Shown here: piece after piece, positions 26,872 through 36,574 of the stretch
Layout of the letters: every line of letters begins with the position of its first letter
Numbering within the stretch: position 1 is the stretch's first letter
Origin: Raineyella fluvialis
GTDB lineage: Bacteria; Actinomycetota; Actinomycetes; Propionibacteriales; Propionibacteriaceae
DNA length: 64,000 bases
NCBI RefSeq assembly: GCF_009646095.1
Contig: NZ_CP045725.1
Span: forward strand, 434,001 to 498,000
Direction of reading: 5' to 3'
Program-made: the position numbers and the translations under genes
The notes under the pieces: model-generated
The model's database searches: none
Told to the model about the DNA's origin: nothing
The model's input: the letters and a program-made list of their open reading frames with translations, nothing else

Positions 26872-29514
26872 TCACGCGGTGACCGTCTGCAGGTCGTACT
26901 CCTCGGCCCTCTCCACCAGGGTGCTGCGGAGGAAGTCCGCCGCCGCGAGACGCTGCTCCACGCACCGGAACACCGCGCCGGAGAGCAGGAACGCGTCGTG
27001 GGTCATCCCGTCGAAGCGCTCCACGCTCGTCTCCACCCCTGCGGCGAGGAGCTGTTCGGCGAACTGCTCGGCCTCGTCGCGCAGCGTGTCGTACTCACTG
27101 GCGAGGATCAGGGTCGGCGGCAGACCGGTCAGGTCGGCGGCGTCGAGGGCGAGCCGCGGGTCGGCCACCTCCTCGGGACCGTTGAGGTACTGCGCGCCGA
27201 ACCACGCCAGGTCGGCCAGTTCGATCACGTACCCCTCGGCGTACTCCCGCCGCGATGCGGTGTCGGCGACAGGGTTGATCAGGGGGTTCACCAGCAACAG
27301 GGCCGACAGCTCCGGTCCTTCCTGCTGCGCCCGGATCGCCGCGGCAGCCGCGAGCAGCCCACCGGCGGAGTCACCGGCGATCCCGAGCCGGCCGGGGTCG
27401 CCCCCGTACGCCTCGATGTTGGCCGCGGTCCAGGCGAGGGCGGCGTACGCGTCGTCGTGGGCGGCCGGGAAGCGATGTTCGGGAGCGCGACGATAGGTCG
27501 GGGCGACCACCATGACACCCGCCCGCGAGGCCAGGTCACGGGCCGGCTCGTCGACCACCTCAATGCTGCCGGTGACAAAGCCGCCGCCGTGCACGTAGAC
27601 CAGCACCGGGAACGGTCCCTCGCCCTCGGGCACGAAGATCCGCAAGTGCTGCTCGGGATCAGCGCCGTACGACCGGTCGATCACCGCCCCGACCTCCTTG
27701 CGCGGCGCCTGCAGGTCCACGAAGCCCTCGACGGCGGCGCGGCTGCCCTCCACACCGGCGTTCGGGAAGCCGGTGAAGCCCTGCGCCCGCAGCGCCTCCA
27801 CGATGAACATCAGGCAGGGGTCGAGCGCCGGCGAGGAGGTGGCGGCCGCCAGCCCTGCGCTCGTGGCGGCGAAGGCGAAGCCGCGGTAGTCGTTGCGCTG
27901 CACGTTGTCACAGATGGCCCGGTAGCGCGGGGCGCCACCGAGGTAGACCAGCACCCGGCGGGGCTTGCCCGGGATGTTGGCACCCATGTACCAGGACGAG
28001 GCGGACTCGGGGAGCAGGGTGAACTCGCACAGCGCGTTCGTCTCCGCCACCCACTGCTCCTGGGCCTGCGCGGTGGCCTCCATCACGGCGTGCCCATGCT
28101 CCTTCATGTACGCGATCGCGTCGCCGATGAAGTCGATGTGGTCCTCGATGGCCAGCGGCATGTTGTAGAGCACCGAGGGGCTCTGCGGACCGGTCACGGC
28201 GAAGAAGTTCGGGAAGCCGGCCATCGTCAGCCCGAGGTAGGTCTGCGGGCCGTCAGCCCACTCGTCGGCCAGCGTCACCCCGCCGCGGCCGGTGACGTTC
28301 ATCGCGAGCAGCGGTCCGGTGCAGGCGTCGAAGCCGGTCGCGAGGATCAGTACGTCGAACGCGTACTCGGTGCCGTCGGACAGCCGCAGGCCGGTGGGTG
28401 TGACGGCCGCGATCGGGTTCGACTTCACGTCCACCAGGTGGGTGGACGGGCGGTTGTACGCCTCGTAGTAGTCGATCTCCAGCGGCGGGCGCTTGGTGCC
28501 GTACGGGTAGTCGGTCGGCGAGAGCAGCTCGGCCGTCGCCGGGTCGACCACGCGCTGCCGGATCTTCTCGCGGATGTAGTCCGCGGCGGTGTCGTTCGCC
28601 TCCTTGTTGCTCAGGATGTCCCCGAAGGAGTCGATGAAGAAGCGGAAGCCGCCCTTGTTCCACCGATCGTCGAAGACTTCCCGGCGCTCCTCGGGCGAGG
28701 CCGCCAGCGCGGACGGCTGGACGTCGGCGTACGGGACGCCGAGGAAGTGGTTCCGCGAGGCCTGGCGCAGCTCGGCGTAGCGCGCCTTGTCCGCCGCCTC
28801 TTCGACGGGGTCGGTCGGGTGGTTGCCGATCGGGGTGGCGTAGTTGGGGGTGCGCTGGAAGACGAAGAGTTCCTCGGCGAGCTTGCTGATCGTGCTGATC
28901 GCCTGGATGCCCGACGAACCGACGCCGATGATGCCGATGCGCTTGCCCGCCAGGTCGTGGTCCTCGCGCCAGTTACCGGTCAGCAGCACCTCGCCCGCGA
29001 AGTTCTCGATGCCGGGGAACTCGGGGGTCTTCGGCACCGAGAGGGTGCCCGCGCCGGAGACGAACCAGCGGGCGGTGTGCGTCTCGCCCTTGTCGGTGGT
29101 GACGCGCCAGTGACTGGCCTCCTCGTCCCAACTCACCGCGACCACGCGGGTGCCGAACCGGAAGCTGCGCCGGACGTCGTAGCGGTCGGCGCAGTGGTTG
29201 AGGTAGCGCAGGATCTCCGGCTGGGCGGCGAACTTCTCGGTCCAGTGCCACTCCTGCTGCAACTGCGGGTCGAAGGAGTAGGAGTAGTGCACGCTCTCGA
29301 TGTCGACCCGCGCACCCGGGTAGCGGTTCCAGTACCAGGTGCCGCCGACGTCGTCGGCGGCGTCGAAGCCGAGGACGTCCAGCCCCATCTGGTCGCGGAA
29401 CGTGTGGACGCCGTAAATACCGGCGAAGCCGGCCCCGACGATGATGACGTCGTGGTCGGCGCTTGCGGTGCGCCCGGAGGCGGTGGTACGGCCGGTGGCC
29501 TGGCGATCGGTCAT
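26872..29514 (-). CDS. Baeyer-Villiger monooxygenase - HSL esterase fusion
   Basis: One 880-residue chain with two complete enzymes. Residues 20 to about 545 are a type I Baeyer-Villiger monooxygenase: FAD motif GAGFAG (27-32), GGTWYWNRYPGARVD (57-71) and NADPH motif GVGSSG (197-202). The fingerprint FxGxxxHxxxW is present as FAGEVLLTGNW (172-182) with Leu in place of the central His. Residues 605-870 are an HSL-type alpha/beta hydrolase: oxyanion motif HGGGF (642-646), nucleophile Ser716 in GDSAG, Asp809 and His839. The first half would turn a ketone into an ester or lactone and the second hydrolyse it. ATG 29514 has AAAGGGA; a longer start adds 25 unrelated residues. A LuxR-type regulator gene lies just upstream on the same strand. 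Confidence 0.92.
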   Translation of the reverse strand: MTDRQATGRTTASGRTASADHDVIIVGAGFAGIYGVHTFRDQMGLDVLGFDAADDVGGTWYWNRYPGARVDIESVHYSYSFDPQLQQEWHWTEKFAAQPEILRYLNHCADRYDVRRSFRFGTRVVAVSWDEEASHWRVTTDKGETHTARWFVSGAGTLSVPKTPEFPGIENFAGEVLLTGNWREDHDLAGKRIGIIGVGSSGIQAISTISKLAEELFVFQRTPNYATPIGNHPTDPVEEAADKARYAELRQASRNHFLGVPYADVQPSALAASPEERREVFDDRWNKGGFRFFIDSFGDILSNKEANDTAADYIREKIRQRVVDPATAELLSPTDYPYGTKRPPLEIDYYEAYNRPSTHLVDVKSNPIAAVTPTGLRLSDGTEYAFDVLILATGFDACTGPLLAMNVTGRGGVTLADEWADGPQTYLGLTMAGFPNFFAVTGPQSPSVLYNMPLAIEDHIDFIGDAIAYMKEHGHAVMEATAQAQEQWVAETNALCEFTLLPESASSWYMGANIPGKPRRVLVYLGGAPRYRAICDNVQRNDYRGFAFAATSAGLAAATSSPALDPCLMFIVEALRAQGFTGFPNAGVEGSRAAVEGFVDLQAPRKEVGAVIDRSYGADPEQHLRIFVPEGEGPFPVLVYVHGGGFVTGSIEVVDEPARDLASRAGVMVVAPTYRRAPEHRFPAAHDDAYAALAWTAANIEAYGGDPGRLGIAGDSAGGLLAAAAAIRAQQEGPELSALLLVNPLINPVADTASRREYAEGYVIELADLAWFGAQYLNGPEEVADPRLALDAADLTGLPPTLILASEYDTLRDEAEQFAEQLLAAGVETSVERFDGMTHDAFLLSGAVFRCVEQRLAAADFLRSTLVERAEEYDLQTVTA

Positions 29515-29589
29515 GTGGGTGGTCCCTTTCTTCGGCTCGACGACTCTGTCGATGTGACCAGCCTCACGCCCGGGTATGGCCCCGCACAC

Positions 29590-29603
29590 GCGTAGAACTA
29601 CGC
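29590..29603. promoter_or_regulatory. Palindrome GCGTAG-AA-CTACGC upstream of the monooxygenase-esterase gene
   Basis: Perfect 6-bp arms around AA, 76 nt upstream of the fusion gene start, in the 105-bp gap after the regulator gene. It is a plausible site for the adjacent LuxR-type protein. Confidence 0.55.
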
Positions 29604-29619
29604 CATCACCCCGGCACGG

Positions 29620-31904
29620 CTACGTGTCCGCCGGCAGCGTGCCCGTCGTCCCGGCGCTCGGGTGGTCGCGGTGCCAGGCCGGCACCTCGGCGCGGGAGGA
29701 CAGGCCCAGCTTGGTGAGGATCCGCTGGACGTGGCCCTCCACCGTCCGGGGGACACGACGAGGTCCTCGGCGATCGCCTTGTTGCTCTGGCCCTCCAGCA
29801 GGCGCCGATAGACCTCGTTCTCCCGTGGGGAGAGCCCCGCGATCGCCACCGGAGCGGCCGTGGGATCCGCGTCGCCCGCCAGCAGGTCGAGACCCAAGCG
29901 CACCGCGGCGAGCTTGCTCGAGGCGGGACGCCGGTCGTCGGGGCGTACGGCGGGGGTCCAGCGTGCGGCTTCCGCGGCCAAGTGGGGGCCGAACGCCTCG
30001 ACCCGGGTGCCGAGCAGCGCCCACACCTGCTCGGCGGCCGCCGCGGCCCGGCCGGCTTCGTCGGGACGGGCCTGCTTGCCGCGGATCCACGCGATCAGCA
30101 GCAGGACGAGCGCGATGCAGATGCCGTCCTCGAAGGACCGCTGGATCCGCAGGGCCTCCGCGGCCGCCTGCTCGGCGCGGTCGAACCGGCCCAGGTGCCA
30201 CTCGCACACACCGGTGACCCATTCCGCGTAGGCCCGGTCCCACAGCTCGCCGCGCGGCAGGCCGATCGCCATCTCGCGTCGGCAGGTGTCCAGTGCCTCC
30301 CCGTGGCGTCCGAGGTAGGTCTGCGCCATCGCCAACTGGAACAGCGCGGTCTGTGCGGCCGCCTGTTCGCCGGCGTCGAGGAAGACGGGGATGCAGCGCA
30401 GGTAGCCGGCGACGGCCTGCTCCAACTCGCCGCCGAACATCTGCAGCAGGGCACCGTACGAGTCGAGGTAGGCGTGCAGCACCGGATCGGCCGCCCGAGC
30501 GGCGAGGTCCTGGGCCTCGGTCAGGTGGCGGGCCGCCACGTCCCGATCGCCCTGGATCAGGCACACCCAGGAGGCCACCGCCAGGACGTGACCCCGGCGG
30601 GCGGGCGACAGGCCCGCCAGGCCCAGGATCCGGTCGGCCCAGCGCCGGCCGTCGCTCAGCTGACCGCCCGCGATCCAGTGGTAGCGCAGCAGGCTGAACA
30701 GCTCCGCCGCCGCGTCGACCATCGCAGGGCGCGCCAGGGCCCACGCGAAGGCCGCCAGCAGTGTCGGGTGTTCGAGTCGCCAGATCGCCAGAGACTCCGC
30801 CTGCTCCGGACCGCACCAGTCCTCGACCATCTCCCGGCTGCGGGTCATGCAGAAGTCGAGGAGGTAGGCCATCGTCGCCTCGGTCTCGCCGCGCTGCGCC
30901 AGCAACGCCGCACCGTAGTCGCGCAGCGTGGCGAGCTGCCGGTAGCGGACCTGCTCACCGACCCGCTCCACCACGACGATCGACCGTTCCACCAGCCCGG
31001 CCAGCACGTCGAGCACCCGCTCCCGGGCCAGGTCGCCGTAGGCGCCCACCGCCTCCACGGCTTCGAGTCGGAACGACCCGGGAAAAACCGACAGTCGCGC
31101 CCACAGCGTCCGCTCCTCGTCGGAGCAGCGCTCGTAGCTCCAGTCGACCAGGGCACGCAGCGTCCGGTGCCGCTCGGGCCCCTGCGCGCTGCCGCCGGTG
31201 AGGACGGCGAACCGGTCGTCGAGACGCCGGTTCAGGTCGGCGACGGACAGCACCCTCAGTCGCAGCGCCGCCAGCTCGATCGCCAGCGGGATGCCATCGA
31301 GCCGGCGGCACAGGTGCCGTACGTCGTCGACGGAGGCCGCGGTGACCGTGAACTCCGGCACCAGCTGCCGGGCCCGGTCGACGAGCAGGCGGACGGACGG
31401 TGACCCCAGCAGCTCGTCCACCCCGCCGCTGTCGTCCGGCACCGCGAGCGGTGCCAGGTCGTAGAGGCACTCCCCCGGCACGTCAAGTCGTACGGTGCTG
31501 GTGGCGAGCACCGCCACGTTCGGGCAGGCGCGCAGCACGGCGACGACGAGGTCTCGGACCGCGTCGCGGACATGTTCGCAGTTGTCGACGTAGAGCACCT
31601 GGGCGCGCTCGCCCAGGTGGCCGATCACCTGGTCCTGGGCGGATCGCGCGGACTGCTCCGCCACGCGCAGGACGCGGGCGACCAAGGCTGCCACCTCGTC
31701 ACCGTCGCTGATCGTCGCGAGATCGATCGCGGCGATCGGGCGGCTCTCCCCCAGCAGGACCTGGCCGGCCAGGCTGGTCTTGCCCAGGCCGCCGGGCCCA
31801 CTGATCGTCACGAGGCGATGTCCGGCGAGGAGGTCGGCGACCGCGCGTACGTCCGACTCCCGCCCGACGAAGCTCGTCAGCCGCGGGGCGAGCAACTCGG
31901 TCAT
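29620..31904 (-). CDS. LuxR-type transcriptional regulator with NB-ARC-like ATPase, frameshifted at 3' end
   Basis: About 761 residues after correction. The N-terminal signalling ATPase has FVGRESDV and Walker A GPGGLGKT (36-43), with VLYVDNCEHV as Walker B; a long helical-repeat region follows; and LSPRENEVYRRLLEGQSNKAIAEDL begins a C-terminal LuxR DNA-binding domain. At a run of five G (29748-29752) the frame shifts. Restoring one base gives VVSPRTVEGHVQRILTKLGLSS, a textbook LuxR recognition helix, and a stop at 29620-29622. Large ATPase regulators of this kind activate transcription when an inducer binds. It sits directly upstream of the monooxygenase-esterase gene, which it probably controls. 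ATG 31904. Confidence 0.87.
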
Positions 31905-32100
31905 GGACGACAGTCTTGCGGAACGGTCACGTCCCGAGCGCGAACTTCTGCAGATCGAGGCCGACCGTGGCCTTGCCCAGCGTGTAGCCGCCGGTCGCGT
32001 ACCGCGGAGGCGAACACCGACGCCCGAGTCCGAAGCGCCTGCCGCCCCCTTCGGGTCCCTGCCACCATGGAGTCCAGCAGCACCCGCTGAGGAGCGACCG

Positions 32101-34524
32101 ATGTCGGATCAGACGCAGCAGCACACGAAGCCCGGAGCAGATCCCTGGGCAGTGCGGTACGAGGGCTACGACCCCGACGACGAGGGCCGCCGGGAGTCAC
32201 TGTGCACCGTGGGCAACGGATACCTGGCGACCCGCGGGGCCGCCGCGGAGTCCGTCGCCGACGGCATCCACTATCCGGGGACGTACGGCGCCGGGATCTA
32301 CAACCGGCTCGAGGACCGGATCGACGACCGGGTCGTCGAGAACGAGAGCCTGGTGAACCTGCCGAACTGGTTGTCGACGAGCTTCCGGATCGAGGGCGGC
32401 CCGTGGTTCGACCTCGCCGCGGTCGAGATCCTCGACTACCAGCAGAAGCTCGATCTGCGCCGTGCCGTCCTCACCCGTCGGTTCCGGGTCCGTGACGAGG
32501 CGGGCCACACCACCGCCATCATCGAACGCCGCCTCGTGAGCATGGACGACAAGCACGCCTGCGCGCTGGAGGTCACGTACGTTCCGGAGGACTGGTCCGG
32601 CCGCCTCGAGATCCGCTCGGTGCTGGACGGCACCGTCACCAACGCACTGGTCGAGCGCTACCGGGCCCTGTCCGGGGATCACCTCGATCTCCTCCGCACC
32701 GCCGAGCTCTCCCCCGACTCCGTGCTGCTGGAGATGGTCACCAACCAGTCCGGCATCCGGGTGGCGATGGCCGCCCGGATCGAGGTCTGGGGCAACGGTT
32801 ATCGCGTCGGGACCGAGCGCCACCTCGTGGAGGAGGGCGAGGTCGTCGGCTACCAGCTGGCCCTCGAGGCGCGGCAATCGGTGCCGGTGACGCTGGAGAA
32901 GATCGTCACGGTGTTCACCAGCCGGGACCAGGCCGTCTCCGAGCCCGCGGCGGAAGCCGCCACCTGGCTGCCTCGGCTCAGTCGGTTCGATGACCTCCTG
33001 GAACGCCACGTGCTGGTGTGGGCACACCTGTGGGAACGCTTCCACCTCGACCTGGCCGACGACGGCCCGGTGACACAGATCCTGCGGCTGCACCTGCTGC
33101 ACCTGTTGCAGTCGGTCTCCCCCAACTCCGTCGATCTCGACGTCGGGGTGCCGGCCCGCGGCCTGCACGGCGAGGCCTACCGCGGCCACATCTTCTGGGA
33201 CGAGCTGTTCATCTTCCCGGTGCTCAACCTCCGGCTTCCGCTGCTGACCCGGTCCCTGCTGCGGTACCGCTACCGCCGCCTGCCGGAGGCCCGGGTGGCC
33301 GCCCACCAGGCCGGCTATGCCGGTGCGATGTTCCCGTGGCAGTCCGGCAGCGACGGGCGGGAGGAGAACCAGCGCCTGCACCTCAATCCGATCTCCGGGC
33401 GGTGGCTGCCCGATCCCACCCTGCGCCAGCGGCACGTGGGGATCGCCATCGCCTACAACGTGTGGCAGTACTACCAGGTCACCGGCGACCGGGAGTTCCT
33501 CGTCCACTACGGGGCGGAGATGCTGCTGGAGATCGCGCGCTTCTGGGCCAGCATCGCCAGCTACGACCGGGCACGAGGCCGCTACGTCATCCGCGGGGTG
33601 ATGGGACCCGACGAGTTCCACACCGGCTATCCGGGTCACGAGCAGGACGGCATCGACAACAACGCGTACACCAACGTGATGGCCTCCTGGGTGCTGCGGA
33701 AGGGACTGGAGACCCTGCGTCTGCTGCCGGCGCAGGAACGCCACGAGCTGGTGGAGCGTCTGGCGCTGCGACGCGAGGAGCTCCAGCGGTGGGAGGAGGT
33801 GGCGCGCCGGCTCTACGTGCCCTTCCACGACGGTGTCATCAGCCAGTTCGAGGGCTACGAGGACCTCGAGGAGTTCGACTGGGAGGGCTACCGGCACAAG
33901 TACGCAGACATCCAGCGTCTGGATCGCATCCTCGAGGCGGAGAACGACTCGGTGAACCGCTACAAGGTGTCGAAACAGGCCGATGCCCTGATGCTCTTCT
34001 ACCTGCTCTCGGCCGACGAACTCCGGGAGCTCCTCGGACACCTCGGCTACCGGCTCGCCCCCGAGGACATCCCCCGGACGATCCACTACTACCTCGATCG
34101 GACCTCGCACGGGTCCACTTTGTCGGCCGTCGTCCACGGCTGGGTGCTGGCCCGCTCCGAGCGTCTGCGGGCCCTGGAGTTCGTGGGCCAGGCACTCGAG
34201 TCCGACGTGGCCGATCTCCAGGGCGGCACGACGCGCGAAGGCATCCACCTCGCCTCGATGGCCGGCAGCGTCGATCTCCTCCAGCGCTGCTTCTCCGGGC
34301 TGGAGCTGCGGCAGGACCAGCTGCACCTCACCCCGTTCTGGCCCGAGTCCCTCGGCACGATGGAGTTCACCATCCGTTACCGGGAGCACCCCCTGACCGT
34401 ACGGGTCCGCGGGAGCTGTGCGGAGGTCCTGGCGGGCCCCGGCAGGCAGCGACCGATCGAGGTGGTCTGCCGCGGGCAGGTCGCCGAAGTCGCGCCGGGA
34501 GCACGGGTCAGCTTCCCGCTGTGA
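32101..34524 (+). CDS. Glycoside hydrolase family 65 disaccharide phosphorylase
   Basis: An 807-residue GH65 protein. The N-terminal beta-sandwich covers roughly 1-280; the (alpha/alpha)6 barrel includes GEAYRGHIFWDELFIFP and the general-acid motif GPDEFHTGYPG (Glu505). YKVSKQADALMLFYLL is the phosphate-side signature that marks phosphorylases rather than hydrolases. Enzymes of this family split trehalose, maltose, kojibiose or nigerose with phosphate into glucose and beta-glucose 1-phosphate; motifs alone do not decide which. No beta-phosphoglucomutase gene is adjacent. It is divergent from the LuxR regulator and converges on the ABC permease operon. ATG 32101 follows TGAGGAG. Confidence 0.9.
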   Translation: MSDQTQQHTKPGADPWAVRYEGYDPDDEGRRESLCTVGNGYLATRGAAAESVADGIHYPGTYGAGIYNRLEDRIDDRVVENESLVNLPNWLSTSFRIEGGPWFDLAAVEILDYQQKLDLRRAVLTRRFRVRDEAGHTTAIIERRLVSMDDKHACALEVTYVPEDWSGRLEIRSVLDGTVTNALVERYRALSGDHLDLLRTAELSPDSVLLEMVTNQSGIRVAMAARIEVWGNGYRVGTERHLVEEGEVVGYQLALEARQSVPVTLEKIVTVFTSRDQAVSEPAAEAATWLPRLSRFDDLLERHVLVWAHLWERFHLDLADDGPVTQILRLHLLHLLQSVSPNSVDLDVGVPARGLHGEAYRGHIFWDELFIFPVLNLRLPLLTRSLLRYRYRRLPEARVAAHQAGYAGAMFPWQSGSDGREENQRLHLNPISGRWLPDPTLRQRHVGIAIAYNVWQYYQVTGDREFLVHYGAEMLLEIARFWASIASYDRARGRYVIRGVMGPDEFHTGYPGHEQDGIDNNAYTNVMASWVLRKGLETLRLLPAQERHELVERLALRREELQRWEEVARRLYVPFHDGVISQFEGYEDLEEFDWEGYRHKYADIQRLDRILEAENDSVNRYKVSKQADALMLFYLLSADELRELLGHLGYRLAPEDIPRTIHYYLDRTSHGSTLSAVVHGWVLARSERLRALEFVGQALESDVADLQGGTTREGIHLASMAGSVDLLQRCFSGLELRQDQLHLTPFWPESLGTMEFTIRYREHPLTVRVRGSCAEVLAGPGRQRPIEVVCRGQVAEVAPGARVSFPL

Positions 34525-34536
34525 TCGGGACCGGCG

Positions 34537-35576
34537 TCAGCCTCCCGCCCCGACCTCCTGGCCCTGTTCCACCACCGCCTGGGTGGCCATCTCGTGGCGA
34601 CGCCGCATGGTCCGCCGGCCCAGCCACCGGGAGACGCCGAGGATCGCGATCAGCAGGACACCCCAGGCGAAGTCGGAGGCGAAGGACGCTCCGCTCCAGC
34701 CGCCGAGCACCATGTTCAGCCCGGTCTGCAGTTCCTGCGCGGCGATGGCCGCCAGGATCACCATCCCGATCCGGCCGGAGCCGCCGTACGGGTTCATGCC
34801 GGCGATGACGGCGATCAGCAGCGCCTGGGTCAGGTAGGACGACCCGAACGAGACGTTCGCCGCGTTCACCCCCGAGAAGAGCAGCAGTCCGGCGACGGCG
34901 GCCAGCAGGCCCGAGATCACGTACGTGACGACCTGGTCGCGCTCGACGGACATCCGGGCGAACCGGGCCACCTTTGTGGACTCACCGATCGCGTAGAGCC
35001 GGAAGCCGAGCTTGGTGCGCTGGGTGAGCACCAGAAGCAGCGCCACCGCGATCAGGAAGACCCAGAACGACAGCGGGAGGAGGACGAGGGTCTTCGTCGA
35101 CACCCAACCCAGCGTGCCCTGGCCGAAGACGGTGCTGCCCTTCGTGATGCCGGTGAAGATGCCCAGGAAGACCGCTGACGTGCCCAGCGTCGTGGGGATC
35201 GGATGCACCCGCAGCACCGCGATCGCCACGCCGTTGGCGAGGCCCGCGACGGCGCCGACCAGCAGGCCGAGCAGCAGCGCGACGGACGTGGCGCCAGCGG
35301 GCCCCATCGATCCGGCCAGCGTGTTCATCGTCAGCGCGGCGACGATCGCGGAGCCGTTCGCCACATTCACGCACGAGAGGTCGATCCCCCGATCAGGAAG
35401 GTGATCGCGATGCACAACGCCAGGAGTCCCAGCGGCGCGATCTGCACCGCCATCGACTGGAGGTTGGTGATCGTCGGGAAGATGTGCGGCGCGAGGGCGC
35501 TGAGCAGGACGGTGAGCACCACCACCAGGCCGACCAGCGACCAGATGTGGGCCTTCGGGCCGAAGCGGGATTCCAT
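34537..35576 (-). CDS. Sugar ABC transporter permease 2, frameshifted
   Basis: An RbsC-type membrane permease of about 346 residues after correction. ATG 35576 overlaps the stop of permease 1 as TGATG. The N-terminal part ends in LLALCIAITFLIGG; the frame breaks at five C (35386-35390). One added base yields LIGGIDLSCVNVANGSAI, the conserved segment of this permease family, after which about eight helices follow. It is the last gene of the dhaKL - binding protein - ATPase - permease - permease operon and would pair with permease 1 to form the channel. It ends 12 nt from the converging GH65 gene. Confidence 0.87.
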
Positions 35577-36574
35577 CAGTCCGCCACCACCATTCCGCGC
35601 TTGATCCTCTGGCGCCGGTCCCTGACTGCGGGCATCACCACGCCGAAGAGCAGGAAGGCACCGACGAAGACCTGTTGCCACGCCGACGGGATGCCGACCA
35701 GCACGAGCGAGTTGCCCACGATCGTGATCAGCAGTACGCCCAGGACGGTGCCGAGCACCGTGCCGCGCCCGCCGGTGACGTTGGCCCCGCCCAGCACCAC
35801 GGCGGCGAGGACGGACATCTCGAAGCCGACCAGGGTCGAGGGGTCGGCGGCTCGGTTCATCGAGGCGTAGTAGATGCCGGCCAGCCCCGCCAGCAGGCCG
35901 GACAGCACGAAGGCGGAGATCCGCACCCGGTCGGGTCGTACGCCCATCCGCTCGGCCGCCTCCTGGTTGTCACCGATGGCGTAGAGGTAGCGCCCCCACC
36001 AGCTGTGCGTCAGGACGATGCCGAGCACGACCGCCAGCACGAGCCAGACCAGCACGGCCATGTTCAGTGACGCGGTACGTCCTCCGGTCTCCACGGAGAT
36101 GAGGGAGGCCTGCCCGAACTCGGCCATGTGCGCGGGGAGCACGCGGATGCGTTCGGTGCCGACGAAGGCCAGCAGACCACCACGGTAGAGGGTCAGCGTG
36201 CCGATGGTGACGATCAGCGCCGGCAGCTTCAGCCAGGCCACCAGGACGCCGTTGACGAGACCCAGGAACGCCCCGATCAGGCAGCCCACCAGGATCGCCA
36301 CCAGGACGGTCCCCTGGAAGTTCACGGCATTGAGCGTGACGGTGGTGAGGTACATCGCCACCACGGCGGTCGCCGAGATCGAGATGTCGATGCCGTTGGT
36401 GACCAGGACCGTCATCACGCCCAACGCCATCAGCCCCAGCACCACGGCACTGCGGGCGATGCCGAAGACGTGGGCGGGCAGCAGGAAGCTCGGGTTGAGG
36501 GCGGCGAAGATGATGATCGTCACGACGATGACCCCGACCAGCAGGGATTCCCGTCGCGCCAGCAGAGACTTCAC
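35576..36574 (-). CDS. Sugar ABC transporter permease 1 (RbsC type)
   Basis: A 332-residue RbsC/branched-chain-type permease with about ten hydrophobic helices. TVLVTNGIDISISATAVVAM is the family signature and IGDNQEAAERMGVRPDRVR is the cytoplasmic EAA-like coupling loop. GTG 36574 overlaps the ATPase stop as GTGA and its own stop overlaps the next start, so translation of the transport genes is chained. Two different permeases with a double ATPase is the arrangement of rhamnose- or AI-2-type importers rather than the homodimeric ribose system. The dihydroxyacetone kinase at the head of the operon suggests a three- or four-carbon keto-sugar, but the cargo is not shown by sequence. Confidence 0.9.
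   Translation of the reverse strand: MKSLLARRESLLVGVIVVTIIIFAALNPSFLLPAHVFGIARSAVVLGLMALGVMTVLVTNGIDISISATAVVAMYLTTVTLNAVNFQGTVLVAILVGCLIGAFLGLVNGVLVAWLKLPALIVTIGTLTLYRGGLLAFVGTERIRVLPAHMAEFGQASLISVETGGRTASLNMAVLVWLVLAVVLGIVLTHSWWGRYLYAIGDNQEAAERMGVRPDRVRISAFVLSGLLAGLAGIYYASMNRAADPSTLVGFEMSVLAAVVLGGANVTGGRGTVLGTVLGVLLITIVGNSLVLVGIPSAWQQVFVGAFLLFGVVMPAVRDRRQRIKRGMVVAD

Noticed and set aside
26998-29595. Open frame of about 865 codons on the plus strand opposite the monooxygenase-esterase gene
   Set aside because: It is an antisense by-product of strong third-position G/C bias; its product is rich in Gly, Arg and His with no family motif, while the minus strand encodes clear enzyme motifs throughout.
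32197-34389. Open frame of 730 codons on the minus strand opposite the GH65 gene
   Set aside because: Antisense composition only; the GH65 frame has catalytic and phosphate-site motifs.
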